Source: Steinernema hermaphroditum (lineage: Eukaryota > Nematoda > Chromadorea > Rhabditida > Steinernematidae). From it: 64,000 nucleotides of DNA. Each line of letters opens with the position of its first letter. The first letter of the stretch is position 1. The notes beneath the pieces are model-generated. The model was not told the DNA's origin. It saw only the letters and a list, made by a program, of their open reading frames with translations, and made no database searches. Shown here in pieces: positions 33,754 to 46,630 of the stretch. The stretch covers positions 10,504,012 to 10,568,011 of the forward strand of contig CM059623.1 of the NCBI GenBank assembly GCA_030435675.1, given 5' to 3'. The position numbers and the translations under genes were made by a program.

Positions 33754-36700
33754 CCTGAAAGGAGACCGTTAGACTTCCGTGATTGCAAGGCGAATGCGCC
33801 AAAACGATCGCCGCGGAGCGCAAAAAGGCGTCAGAGGGGAGGAGTGAGTTGCAGAGGGCGCCGCCCTCAGTGGGAGTGACTGACAGGGGACTCGTATTCG
33901 ACACGGATTTGATGGTGGTGGTGGGAAAGTGAACTGGCAGGGATGTCCTTTGTGTGGGCTGAACTGAATGTCTGATTGAGTTTTTGAGACAAGGATGCGC
34001 GGACTGGAAGAATTGGGGTGTCGGGAGAGAGCAAAGTCAAGTCCAGTTGGATGGGCTTGGAAACAGGTTAAAGGGGAAATTGAAAACAAATACATAAATT
34101 ATGTAGGGTACAGTTTAGACGTTGAAAGACTATAGACCGGAATCGGCTACTTCCAAATGCCTCTCGGAATCGTGAATTTGACCTAGAGAATAGCTATTTT
34201 GCGCATTATTCTGTGGCTTCGAATACCAGGGAGCTGTAATTCCAACGTCGTCCCAAAGAAGGCCGTCACCCGAAGTCCGAAGCGCCCCCACCTTCTCCGC
34301 TGACGGTTTCCACTTCGTTCACTGTGTCCCACCGTCGCACCTCTATTGGGCTCAGCTCAGCTTCCATTTGGTAATGGACGCCAGTCTTCGTCTTTGTACT
34401 CTAGCACGGTCAAAAACATCTGAGCACAAAACAAAGAAAATTTGTCATTTTAAACAGGTTGGATCGAAAAAGTAAATAAAGTAATTAATCAGACCATAGT
34501 TTAAACATTAACGGCAATAGACCGACACCGGACTCTTCCAAATATGCGACTTTATAAACGGCAATGTTTGGAGAAAAATGTGTGATGTTGAACACAATGT
34601 TTGTTCCACAAAATTTCAATCTCTGGATAATCCCGAAGGATCCGCTTCGTACAACATATCCGATTCCTCCCTCCGTTTTACAGATAATCTTAGTTCTCCG
34701 CTCCTGATGATTAACATATGCTGAACACTGTCTTTGAAAGTCGAAAACATGGACGGCTAACACGTTGCACTTCCGTTTTTCCCATCATTACAGGAGTTCG
34801 AGAAGAAAATAGACAGCAAAGAAACCATGCGGAGTCAACAAGAACACGTGTGGTCAAAGTAGAAAGCGTGGCGTATTCCTTCTCACAGTCAATGCGTTGT
34901 GTGGGAATAGGACTTTGTTGTAAGAACAAGGCTTTTTGCTTACCTTTGCGGTCAACGAGCAGAAATTACATTGAATAAGCACAGTGGGAAAAGCACAGAA
35001 AGTGATAGACTCTGTTGAGGAAAAAAATCCAAAAATTTCATAAACAAAGACCTTCTTGGCTGTGATCTTTTTGCTGACATGTCCAGCCTCATGCATCACT
35101 TTTTCCATCTGTCCCTTTGAAACCCATACTTTAGAACATTTCCATAATCCCACTGTCTAATATGCTCTTCAAAACCATTTTTTATCGTTGCACTCTTCTC
35201 TGCCTTTGCAGAAGAGAACACTCAAGAAGAAAGCCCCAAATCCCCAATGGCGTTGTTCCAAATCTAAAACTAAAAATCGAGGCTCACCTCTTAATCTTGG
35301 AGACCATTATGAGGAGCGGCTGTGGCGCACAGGAGACGAACCAACAAAGCGGCTTGCAAACAACGAAATTGCCCTTCGGCCCTGTGTTCGCCCGTCTTCG
35401 CCCCTCATTCTCACCACCGCAACAATTTAAACTAATTTTGAGCGGCGCTGAGTGATGACGCAAGCAGCGCCCCGGGCCGGCGCGACTCCTCAACGCCCCG
35501 ATTATTCCTCGGCACTCCTTGGGTGCGCCGAGAATTGCTCCAGGACCTTAGGGGCGCGGTCCTAACACGCTTAACACAACAATCGACGGCTAATTGGCGC
35601 GCCGTGACACTTCGCAAATAGCGCGCGGTGATCGCGGGCCGTCGCCGCAGCCACTTGACAAGCGCCTGTGACGCACATATTCTTGGCTTTGTGACATTTT
35701 TTGGAAGAAAAAAGAGAAGCGCCGAGTGACAGGGTGGCGGATTGGCCGGAGGAGGGCGGCCACGAGCCACGATAACAATCGAATTGATGGAGGAAATGAA
35801 AAAGCCGTAGACGAGTGAGAAATAACGACTTCCTTGAGGTGCACAAAAAGAGGTAATAAAGGATTTATGGGTGGTGCGTCACAAAAAGCCGAAATTGCGG
35901 TGTTCATGGGAGAGAGGTCATTATTTTGATTCGTGATTGTGAAATGTTCCCGAGATTTCAGGGCGGCGAAGGATGGAACATTCTGGAAAATCTGGGCATC
36001 TTGGCTTTTTCAAGTGGTTTAAATATTGCAATTATGTGAAAGGGAATACTGCCAAGCAAAATCCGAGATTGAACTGACATTTGACATAAAACACCCGAAC
36101 CGAGCGTACTCAATAGCAAATTCAATCCGTATCTAACCTGGAAAATGTGGTGATCTCTAACAAAAACGATCTTCAGGCAAAGTCACTCCGGAGACATCTG
36201 AGATCGGCTACTAGAACAATTCATCATTATACACCAGTTATATTCACTCGGGTCCTTAGAACAAGGTACCAGCATGAACTGTAATAATAAAGAAAACAGC
36301 TCACTGAAGAAATCAATATAATAGTGAGAAAATAGAGAAGACAGCCGTCTCAAAGACACTTAAGAGCCGTCAGTGTGATTTCGCAAATCCAATTTGTGAA
36401 ATCCAAAGAACAGCGATGAGTAGCAGGTGACTCACTTCATAAAACAGTCAGGTCGCTAGAGCTCGTTTCCGCGACGAGACCTCAGCATATGATGTGCCAA
36501 CGTGGATTTGTCAAAGATCCGTTCGGGAAGGAAGAGGCGTTCGCTGAGGCCAAGGATGACCCTTGTCAGCTGACTGCCCCTGATATGAGAGCGCTGATCT
36601 ATGCTGTTTGAAAAGAATCGAGTGTAGCGTTTCGGCCAACGACCGAAAGCTTATGAAGATGTTCGCAATTTCCACAGTGCATAACGTAACAGTGTATGTC

Positions 36701-39700
36701 ATCTAGATGTCATCTAATGCATCTGCTTCTCTTGCGAATCAAAACACACTAAATTGGGCAATCTATTGACTCACTTCCTCTACGTAAACCGCGTTTCTAA
36801 TGTTTGCACACTACGTACGAAAATGTCGCAAATTATGTCTATTTTTAGAGATCCCAACGTGCACATATTTCGCAGAATCTCGAAATATTTTGACCTATAA
36901 AACGATACCATTCGAGGGTGCTCTAAAATCGCTAATCTATAGTGAATAGAGGGCTATTCAACCTGAACCATCAAAGGGCAAATCGCTTACGATCTCCCCA
37001 CATCAACCGAACAATGACAGTTCACTGTTAGGAAGGAAGATAATTGGTCGAACTCCACACAAGTGCGCCCGGATGTACAGGCAGATTCAATTTGTCAAAC
37101 AGAAAGTGACTTCCTGGTGAAGGACAGATTTCGTCTAATCCGAAGATCACCATGAAAAACAGAAGATTGCTTAAGGGAAAGGCCATCAGTGTTTGGGAAC
37201 GGAATTGTTGCTCAGCAGCGAGCAACCAACCGTCGGAAGAAGCAATCCCGTTGAGCCTAAAACTGATACCTTAATCTCTCCTCGACTGTCACGTCAACAA
37301 ACAAAAGACAACTCAAAGCCCAAAAGTTCGAGATGCCGTGTGCAAACACAAAAACGAGCGTATGACGCGCACAGGCTGCTCGGCAGGTTCTTTTCTGCGC
37401 AAATACGACGTGAACAAAGCGCTAAGAGCGCGGCTTCGATCGCTCGGATCAATATGAGTAAGGCTCTTTTAGCCATCATCTCTGTTTTCGTCTCACCGAA
37501 ACGGAAACGTCTCCAAATTGGGGCGACGCGCCAGCCCTACTCTGAATAACAGATTTCCGTTTGGCGCGAGCTCTGTCTTTAAAGGTGATCACTAAGATAT
37601 GGGACTGGTACTTAGGCAAATAAACAGCTGTCTCTATCTTGTTTTTGATGGGATACTTTGATCGGCGCTGGATCGTTCCAGAAGAAGGATTGGCCAACAG
37701 AAAGAGCAAAAGGTGCTGTAAAAAGAAAAACAAGGAAGTGGAAAATCGATCCGAGCTGACCACAAATAAGAAAAGGCGAAAACAAGAAATCGTTGTTTTT
37801 GACGAAATGAAGGGCTGTTGAACATTGACATAAACATTATATGGATGTATCAGAAACCTTTGTGTACCTGGATTCGTAATAAGTCCCTTTAAAGATACAC
37901 CTTTCTCATTGAAAGTGCCCTATTTGAGCATAAACCTACATTTACAAAAGATACAAAAACGCAATTACTGTCAAAGACTTTGTACTTCGAACTTCTACAA
38001 TCGGGAACCTATTTTTCTCCTTCAACATTTGTACATTATTATTTTGCCACATTACACACTTCCAGTGTAACTCACAAACGTGAAAAATACAAAGAATGTG
38101 TAACCAGCTGACTGCCCGATATCACTCACATGATTGATATCGACCGCGTTGCCAAACAGTCCATTCGAGCGCCGTCGCTGCCTCCGAGGGCACTTGAAGT
38201 GCTGGCTGTCGGCGCGTGTACTGGTCGCAAAGTGCACAACGAGAACGGCATGGAGAGATGCGCGATTGGAACGTTTGAAGGTGATGGGAACTGACGAGAG
38301 CACAGAGGTTTTGCAGGCGGCACCACTCAAGGATAATGAGGCAAATGAGTGGGGAAGACCGTCCACTATACAGTACAGCGAATGATCTTTTGAATATGGC
38401 ACTTTGTGAAGCCAAAAATAGCTGGTCGCTCGGTCGAAAGCGCGATAATCAAGATGTTTGTCACACCAAACCAATAGAGATAAGGGTTTACGTGTCAAGG
38501 AAATTGATGGCCAGTCCTCGACAACAAGCTAGCGTTAGAATAAGCAATGCAGACAGGGATCCTAGGAACGTGGAAATGAAGGGAAGGGCACAACATATGG
38601 ACGTGGAAGATCACTCCCTAGGAAGTTCACCTGGCCAACTCTCCCACTGATTATATAGAGATCTTCGTCGGGAGGTCTTTGGACTCGGATGAGAAATGAG
38701 GTAAACAATTCGTGGCTTTTCTCTCAAGAGTTCCGTCGATAGTTTAGAGATGAGTCACAGTCTGTTTCGACGAGTGTCCGAAATTACGATGCTGACTAAT
38801 CCAATCGAAATCACGGTGATATCATCATACTCAACGGATAGGAAGAAACAAAAGGCGCCCTGACCACCCTGTGGATAATTCGCAAGGTCTTTTTAACCCA
38901 AAGAAAAAAGCGTAGGACGACTCAACGGTGGGCGTACGTCGTCAAAGTGAGTCAAGTTGGAACAGATGTTTTTGCGGAAGCGAACAAAATTAAAATGTCA
39001 CTGTCATCACTTATAACGCAACCTGACAAGACTGCATGTTTGCTGGAGCGTCATAAATTGATGTATTGCTTCCATCTATACATGCTTGGACCATGTGCCC
39101 GGACATAGGGTCTAGATCAGAGACTGGGGACAAAAAACGTGCATCTGGTTGGATGGCAGCAATATTTCCTTCTTCCACCACTGTAAAGTCAAAAAACAGC
39201 GCACTTGGCGGAGAAGGCGCAATAAAAATAGGCGCCGCGGACTAGAAGAGAGACAGTGTTTGTGGGACGTCTTTCGAAGGACAATTAAAAATGCACTCAT
39301 AAAATTCAGCTTAGTGCAGAAACACAAAAAACGGAGCGTAGCCGGTGGAAGGCGAATTGGAACGTGTTTTGACCAGACGACTAATTGTAATTGTATTACA
39401 CAATGGCCATATTACAGTGATTGTGAAAAGTATGATTGATTGCGTATTGTGAAAGAGGACAACGAGGACTCCTCTGTGGCCACGTTCGCCAAACGTCCGA
39501 AAAAAAAACTGCAGTTTTATATAGTTCTGTCTAGATCTGTGGGATCTCGTGGTATGTGAAGAATCTTCGCATTCTAGCCCCCATGTTTACAGAAAAGTCT
39601 CATATATCCAAACACTTCAGATTCCCTATCACCATCGAAAATAGCCTCCGACGTGCACTTTCGGTATCCCCCTTGAAAACAGCTCCCATGATCACACATA

Positions 39701-39750
39701 GATCTGCCTTATCTCTTCTTTTCGCCCATCAAAGAGCACTTCTGCGAAAC
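33754..39750. other. Upstream flank of the kinase and gene-poor DNA
   Basis: No confident gene. One plus-strand frame at 38131-38292 (MIDIDRVAKQSIRAPSLPP...) reads protein-like and ends near a gtgatg donor. I could not connect it to other exons. A related pair of blocks near 34130 and 34520 (tagaccg, then cttccaaat) looks like an old dispersed repeat. GC-rich DNA at 35.4-35.8 kb carries no exon I can support. Confidence 0.4.
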
Positions 39751-40065
39751 TTAATCCTTGATTCGTGGGAACCGTACGACGGGGAAGTAAACAAGATCAG
39801 GATTGACTTCTCCGCTCGGGAGCAAAAGCCAACATTTCGGCGTGAACTGTCCGCCATCCATCACAATAACAGCACCTTCGATCAGGACAACACCAGGGCT
39901 CAAGTGGCGCTGCCAGACGAACGCCGCCCGAGCAATATGGGACAGAACTGCACGACGACAGCGCCTGTTGATGAGCGCCGCAGAAGCAGCAGCAATGGCG
40001 GCGACGACGATAGATATGACGACGACCATTTCAATAAACTTATATCGCCGACCCATCAAATGCAC
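39751..40065 (-). CDS. Possible small single-pass membrane protein, unrecognised
   Basis: A 104-residue uninterrupted frame with one strong N-terminal hydrophobic segment (MVVVISIVVAAIAAASAALI) after a short basic start, then RRCRRAVLSH and a soluble tail containing GEVNPDLVYFPVVRFPRIKD. Basic residues flank the helix and codon choice resembles the confident genes. The ATG at 40065 was chosen because it keeps GRRYKFIEM in front of the helix; an in-frame ATG at 40029 would start at the helix. The opposite strand is also open over most of this region, so the call rests on sequence character alone. Confidence 0.4.
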   Translation of the reverse strand: MHLMGRRYKFIEMVVVISIVVAAIAAASAALINRRCRRAVLSHIARAAFVWQRHLSPGVVLIEGAVIVMDGGQFTPKCWLLLPSGEVNPDLVYFPVVRFPRIKD

Positions 40066-42877
40066 ATCTGTGCGTCATTCGTAATTTTTAGAGGAGGACG
40101 TAAAATGGCCAAGATGTGGGAGATCTGAGATGTGCTGAGTCAGTGGGAGTCGAAGACAATAGTACTCAAGAAGATGAATGGTATGACTGGTCCACATCAG
40201 AGATCGGAAAGTGCCACCTACTCTGGAATCTTATCCGGAACTGAAATGCTTAGATAAACGTTCGATTCCACAGCAATTTGAGACGATCATTCAGCGCCTG
40301 TTCAAACGAGTTGTTAATCAATTTCGAGCAGACGCCCACTGTAATTTCTCTTGGAATGTTCAACTTCGTTTGGAATGCAGTTTTTTGAATAACCGATGTC
40401 AACTAGGAATCAAAAACGAACTTGCAATTTTTGCCATTTTTCGTAAATGTGTTTGTTTGGTGATGGTTAGTGATGTTTTTGGAGCATTTTCAATTCGAAC
40501 TAACTCCGACTTTTGCGATTTTTTCCTATAGTCAAGACCAACTAATGAGCTAGAACCCTCATGCATTTCTTAGAGAAGTGGGGTGATCCCGAAATAAAAG
40601 GCAGCGGATAGACGTTCTCTCGGAATATCCCATCTGAAAGCTCTGCTTCTCTGACATCATGTTGTGTTTTGCCTTTGTTTTCGAAAACCAGTCGGCTTCC
40701 TATTTTGAATGCAGTCGACTGGAAATACAATGTCGAATTATAATGACTGATGGATTGACTTTTGAACTCCCGCACGTTTTCAATTATTCTTGTTTCATTT
40801 CGGCGATTGCGAAATGCGGAGAATTTCAAAAAGTCTTCGATCCACACCCTTTGAAGAACGGTACGCGATAGAAAACGAGATCGCACTCACCGAAGAAAAC
40901 CCCTAAAGGCTGGTTAACCCGAATATTCCTGCAAATGCTATCGCTATCGCTAACAACCAATTATCCCCCATTCGAGAGCATTTGGGTCACGTCTTCTCGA
41001 ACGGTGCCGCCCTGTCATCAAAGGCTGATAAACACGTCCCATAACACTCAAAACAAATACTTGAGCCCGCAAAACCGCCAAAAAGAGCCTACCTGAACCA
41101 GCGCCACATCGCGTTCCATAGTCCTCCAACCATAACCAGGGCGGCAGTTCTACTTTTACCGGCGTCAAAACAACGCAATCGACGGGGAAGGAGAAGACAA
41201 TTCGAGGCGAATCATGTTTTTGCGCTCTTCTAATTGATCACCTTCCCGTTCGCCACAACCGCAACTGGCGCTCACGCTAAACACCCAAAGTACCGGTCTC
41301 CGACTGCGTTGTGACTGCGCGGTGAGACCACTTAGGTGCGATTAGTTTGCATCTGACGGTCGGGACGAGGAAAAAGGAAGCGCGCTGGCTGAGAAATGGT
41401 CGGCTTAGGTGTTGCGTTAGGGGTGATTAGGACGGATAAACCCGTAATGAGAGCCATAAATCGGTGATCAGTCAGAGGGGAAAAACGTCGAGAAATGGAA
41501 TCGACGGTGTCAGCTGTTTTGAAAACGGACTTCAACGTGGAAAGCCTAAATCATGAAAAGCCTATGTCAAGTGGCCATGTGATGGATGAGAATAAATGAG
41601 CTAAATTATCAATCTGAAGGTTGGCTTGCTTAGGAGGAAGGAGAGGAAGTCGTTATGATCTCAACGGTCGGAGTCATGACACGATCCGGAAGGAAATCGT
41701 TTAAGGCGAATTCGCCGATAACGAGATGAGGACATGTGACGCCATGCGAAAGGCAATTGCTGTCTTCGAAAAATTCTAGGTATCTTTTGGGGTTCTAGAA
41801 AACGCTTCCAGGTGATGTGACCATCGATTTGGATGGGCAAATGAAGGTAACATCATTTAACTACCCCGAGCAATGTGGATGCACGAACAGAAACAATGAA
41901 ATTTTCTTTCTTTTCAGGCTTTCAGGCAACCGCTCCGTTTAGGAAAAGTAGGCTTGGAGAATTGACCGCTTCCATATCACAGAATACGTTTGAACGGAAA
42001 TATGAATAACACACACTAGACCGTTTTAAAAATATCATAGGAGACGACTTCCTTGAGTGTGAAACGAATCGTTTTGGGACGAAATAAGACTAATTAGCAT
42101 CTAGCATGCTACTCTAATAGTATGCACGATGTTCTTCCAAAGACGTCGGAGACTCTGGCGTATAGCTTGTTTTCCAGAAGGCTGTTTATAGAAAACCAGT
42201 AAAAATAGACGTCCCGAAATAAATCCTGGAACAAAGGACTCCTCGGAACAACCATCACAACAGGACATTATTTGCCCGCCGTACACCTTCAGACCCTACA
42301 AAAGATCCACAAATTGCCGTCTCTCCAATTTACGATTTTGGACAACGCCCAAAGCGCTAGACGTCAACGAAAATTTGAATGAAAAGAGCTTTGGCGGCGA
42401 CGAGTCAGAAAACAAGTGTCCAAGAGGCCGTGACTATACGCCTCCGTCTCTTGTTTTCGCTCTGCTCTGTGGAACCGCACACTCGAATCGCTGATAAGAG
42501 AGATAGACGAACAAAACAAGGAAGTAAATCTGCAAATTGAGGAGCGAAGAAATGACGATACATCACGACAAAGGCAAAGAAAACACTTTCATACAAAAAG
42601 TGAACTGACTTGCACGAAATATGAATGTAGCTCTAATACCTCAGTGACGGACAAGGCCAAATTGTTTATGATGTTTAAGAATCCAGCTCAGTGAAGCGCG
42701 TAATCGGTCTGAGTTGATCAACTTTCAAACATCCAGAAAGCAATGAAGAGTGAAAAGTGATAAATAGGCTCCTCACTGCTGCATTTAGCCGTTCGTCGTC
42801 ATCATTTAGAACACATCTACGACTCAAAAAAGGCGGAAAAGTGGAATAAAAATTCTTTCATTTGAGCAATAAAAAAG

Positions 42878-42913
42878 AGATCTGCTACCAAATATAAATT
42901 GGTAGCAGATCTC
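42878..42913. repeat. Hairpin with 14-bp perfect arms
   Basis: gagatctgctacca (42878-42891) and its exact complement (42900-42913) flank a short A/T loop. It is isolated in non-coding DNA. Confidence 0.85.
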
Positions 42914-45900
42914 ATAATCACTGAATGTTTTATTTTCCACTGGTGATGAAATAAACTGACATTCCGACGTCTGAGCTACCCGCCAAACTGAACGTGGCTC
43001 TCAACTCCTTTCGCTGTATCTCAGGACGCCCGCGCTACCTAATGGTATTCTTTTTTAAAAATTCCACCGCTGCCACTGAAACCTGATGAGAAGCAGTGAC
43101 TACTGTCTGGTACATGGCTTTCTTGTTACGCTACATGGCGCCTTGTACGGCGTAAACCACTTGATCCAAGAACGTGGACTCGTCAAAAACTCGATGAAAT
43201 AAACCAGAGGGCATCCAACTACTCGCTCTATAAAGCAGCTGATCGGGAAAGATCCGATACGCGATAGAGGCCTGATGAGTTCACGTGAAAGTCGCCTGAG
43301 ATCCATTAAGTACGGGCAAGAGGTTCCTAAAGATCAACGTGATATCACACAAAAAAGAATGCGCAAGCCAGTTTGGCGCGATGATTTTCTATACGACATC
43401 CAAAAATATAAAGTTGATGATGATTTGTAACACTAGATGACTGTAAAAAATATTTAAATGATAGATGTTTCCGAAAACTCTTTGTAGGTGAATACCTCTA
43501 AGTGCAAGAGACCTAGAAACCTACATATTCAGCATAAGCACCAATCTAAAAAGGAGTGGAAAGAACGAAGCGCACAAATGCACACAAAAATGACCTCCTC
43601 TGAGCGGAAGACCAAGCAAATATACGCGAATTTTCCCTTCGTCTGCCATCAATCACCACTTTGCGATAAGTACCAAAAATAGTTGTTCGTTTACAGCGAA
43701 AGTTCGAAGACAACATCACGGAACCCGGCGAGTCCGTCGATCGCCGACGAAGGCCGACCAACACCGGCAATGACGCCCGTTTACGTCTCATTATCTCGTT
43801 CGCAAATCTGAGCGCAAAAAAGGCGAATTCACGTAATCGTTTAATGGCGCATATCGCGGGGAACCCGTCTTTTCACAAGGCGTAAAGACCAAAAAGCCGA
43901 ATTTCAAAGGAATTGTGTTTTCCAAAGTGCGAAAGTAGTGTGATTGTGAGATATTATGACAGCCGATGAGAGGAAAGTGTAAAGTGTTACAGATGGGAGA
44001 GTCTGTTTGCAAGCGGAAAAGGTCGAAGTAAGTTCGCGAATGATCAGTGAGATCGTAAAGAGGTTAAGAGTTAAAGAATTGTAACGATAAATACGCTTTA
44101 GTACTACAGACTACATAGAAAATCTTGGCCGGAAGGACTCTTGTGGTCTTCAAGTTTCCAGAATACAGGCAAGCGAATCCAGTAAGCTCCATTTTTGGTA
44201 GGCGTGTTTTTGACAAGTATGCGCAAAGAAAACCACCATCAAAAACAAGTTTTGCGACATTCAGTTTTGGCTATGAGCGCGAGTTATTAAGCGTGTACTT
44301 CTCGCTCTCCTTAGACATGTTTACTACGAGCTCAGTCCTAACCTGCAAATTACTAAGTACGCCTCATGAACTTCGAGATTAACGCAATCATTCAATCACT
44401 GAGAATCGCTATTTTCCAAACAGAAAGCACTGTTTAATAGCACACTAAATCCGAGGATTGCCGATAATATGACGTTAGACAACGTGCAGATATACTTTAA
44501 CGGTTTGATCAAGATAATAGAAGTGTAACGATGTGGCAAAAACAAGGAAGCCGGTTTGGGCCGGTTTTTGCAAAAGCCGTGTTTACGGTGAAACACACGT
44601 GCAGGGCAATTTTCGATGGCGCGCGATAAGAACTGTGCTGCCTAATTTTGGAAGTATACAACAAAGATTAATTTTTGCGTTTTTGATATAGATCATGTTG
44701 GAAATCTGAAAAATTTGCCGAAGGAGTGCCAAACGACAAGTATGACTTAACAAAAATTCAATGAACAAATGGAGAACCGCCTTTAAGAGAAAGAGTTTTA
44801 TGCGACTTACTGACGCTTATCTTTTCCAAACACCCCAACTTCATTCCACTTTCAATTAAACGAACTAAATACCATTACAGGGCAGAACCCACGCACGTGT
44901 AAACAACCCAAGAAAGAGAAGAACGCGGAGAAAAACCCGCCGATGGATGGAGCCCTTAATCATTCTCTTTTGGACCGGCCGAAGCCGCGTCAGCTGATCA
45001 GAGCGGATCGCCGCGGGCGCTCTCCGCAAACGATTTGGGTCCTATTGCGGAGCTGGTCCTGTCCGTCCTGGATTCGTTCACTTTCGACCCCACGGCAAAC
45101 TATGCCACGGCGCCAGAGAATGCCTAATGCGCCAATCGGATTAGTTTTTATCAACTGGCCGGGAAGGGAGCAAAGTATGCAGAGGAGGAAGTTGTGGAGG
45201 CTGCCGGTTCCCAAAACTATTATTTTGAGCCATATTTATGATCGAATTATCGAACGCAGACGTCTCGCAAGCGCCATCTGAAAATTGAAAATCTGACATT
45301 CGACTCAAGCTGAGTCACTCAACTATGTTTTGTTCTAGATTCTCCTGAGTCACTCCGTCTCATCAACGCCCAAATCGCCGAACATCAAGGTCGGATCGGA
45401 AACGTCACCCATCGGCCGAATAGAAGAAGATCAACGACATCTCCTCTAAAGCTGAAACTTGTCTCTGAGTCCATCCACCGATAGCAATTTTCTGTTTGCG
45501 CAGCCGCAAAGGCACACGACGGAGAATCGGTCTCTTGACATCCCCAAAATAAACCTCTATTATACGTCGTTCAACTTTTGATCTTGCGGCCGATTGTTTG
45601 AAGTGCCGTGGCATATCTGCGGCACTTGTCAATCAAACGACGTAGAACAACAGAACAGAACTACGCCCGAAACTGATATTTGCATTCGCAATCAGCTGAT
45701 TGTTATGCAGAGGGAGAGGTGACCTTGTAGAGCCGAGGTTCCAAAGTCCTATTTTGTGTCCATCTTAGCATTACAGAACAAAAATTTGATGGTGTTTTAA
45801 TAGGACTGTATGTAAGATGAGAGTGGCGGCATCTTTAGATGTCCCATAAAGCAATGTAAACATCGATGAAAGGGTCGCACTCGAAACCTGTTTAACACAG

Positions 45901-46280
45901 CCCTACACTTTTCGACATTGTCCTAAATTCGAAGACAACGGGACTGACGTAAAACAGTTCTTATTCATAAGAACTACCCTCAAATAGAACCCGTAGAGCG
46001 TATTTGTGCTCAGTGCAGAGTTACGAAGTGCCCTCGTTTCACGCCTGATTGTGTTGTGGGAACGTAGCAGGGAAACAAAAGTGCGACAAAAGAAGAAAAA
46101 TAGGAAAAACTGGATGGGAACTTGAGCAACACGACAAGAGTTCTCGATTAATCATGTTATCTACATTTTTTACAGCGCAGCAAAATAATGTATCAATTAG
46201 AGAACGCGGCAAAGCATAAAAATAAAGCGCAAGGAAACATCTCATTTCACAAAGATAGGCCCTGATATATCTCCAATTTC

Positions 46281-46630
46281 TCATGTGAACAACGCTGTTA
46301 GTATAGGCGTGTACATTTCCGTGTTTTACTAATTAGGGAATTGGAAATTTAGAACTTTCAAATCTTATATTGAATGAGAAGATGTTAAAACTAGACTGAT
46401 CTGCTAACCGTTACTTTGCAGTTTGCCTAAAACAGGATTGCACTCCATTTGTTGACAGCCTTGACAGGCCTGGACTACATGCAATAACGTGTGTTTGTGG
46501 AATGTGACAATGGAAAACAAAAGAAGTGCCTCCACGGCCGACCGTAAGCAGAATCGGGAATACGTACGTATGATAGGAAAAAAGGAGAGAGATAAAATCC
46601 TCATGTGAACAACGCTGTTGGTATAGGCGT
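46281..46630 (+). repeat. 30-bp direct repeat pair, 320 bp apart
   Basis: tcatgtgaacaacgctgtt followed by (a/g)gtataggcgt occurs at 46281-46310 and 46601-46630 with one mismatch. The flanks and the intervening 290 bp are unrelated. This could mark a small duplication or the two ends of an inserted unit. Confidence 0.7.

Noticed and set aside
37028..37186. Minus-strand frame starting MAFPLSNLLFFMVIFGLDE, resembling a signal peptide
   Set aside because: Only 52 codons, no acceptor or continuation exon found and no recognisable family; too short to support.
38052..38498. 148-codon minus-strand frame
   Set aside because: Irregular composition, with all three frames around it partly open. The more protein-like plus-strand frame (38131) could not be joined to other exons either.
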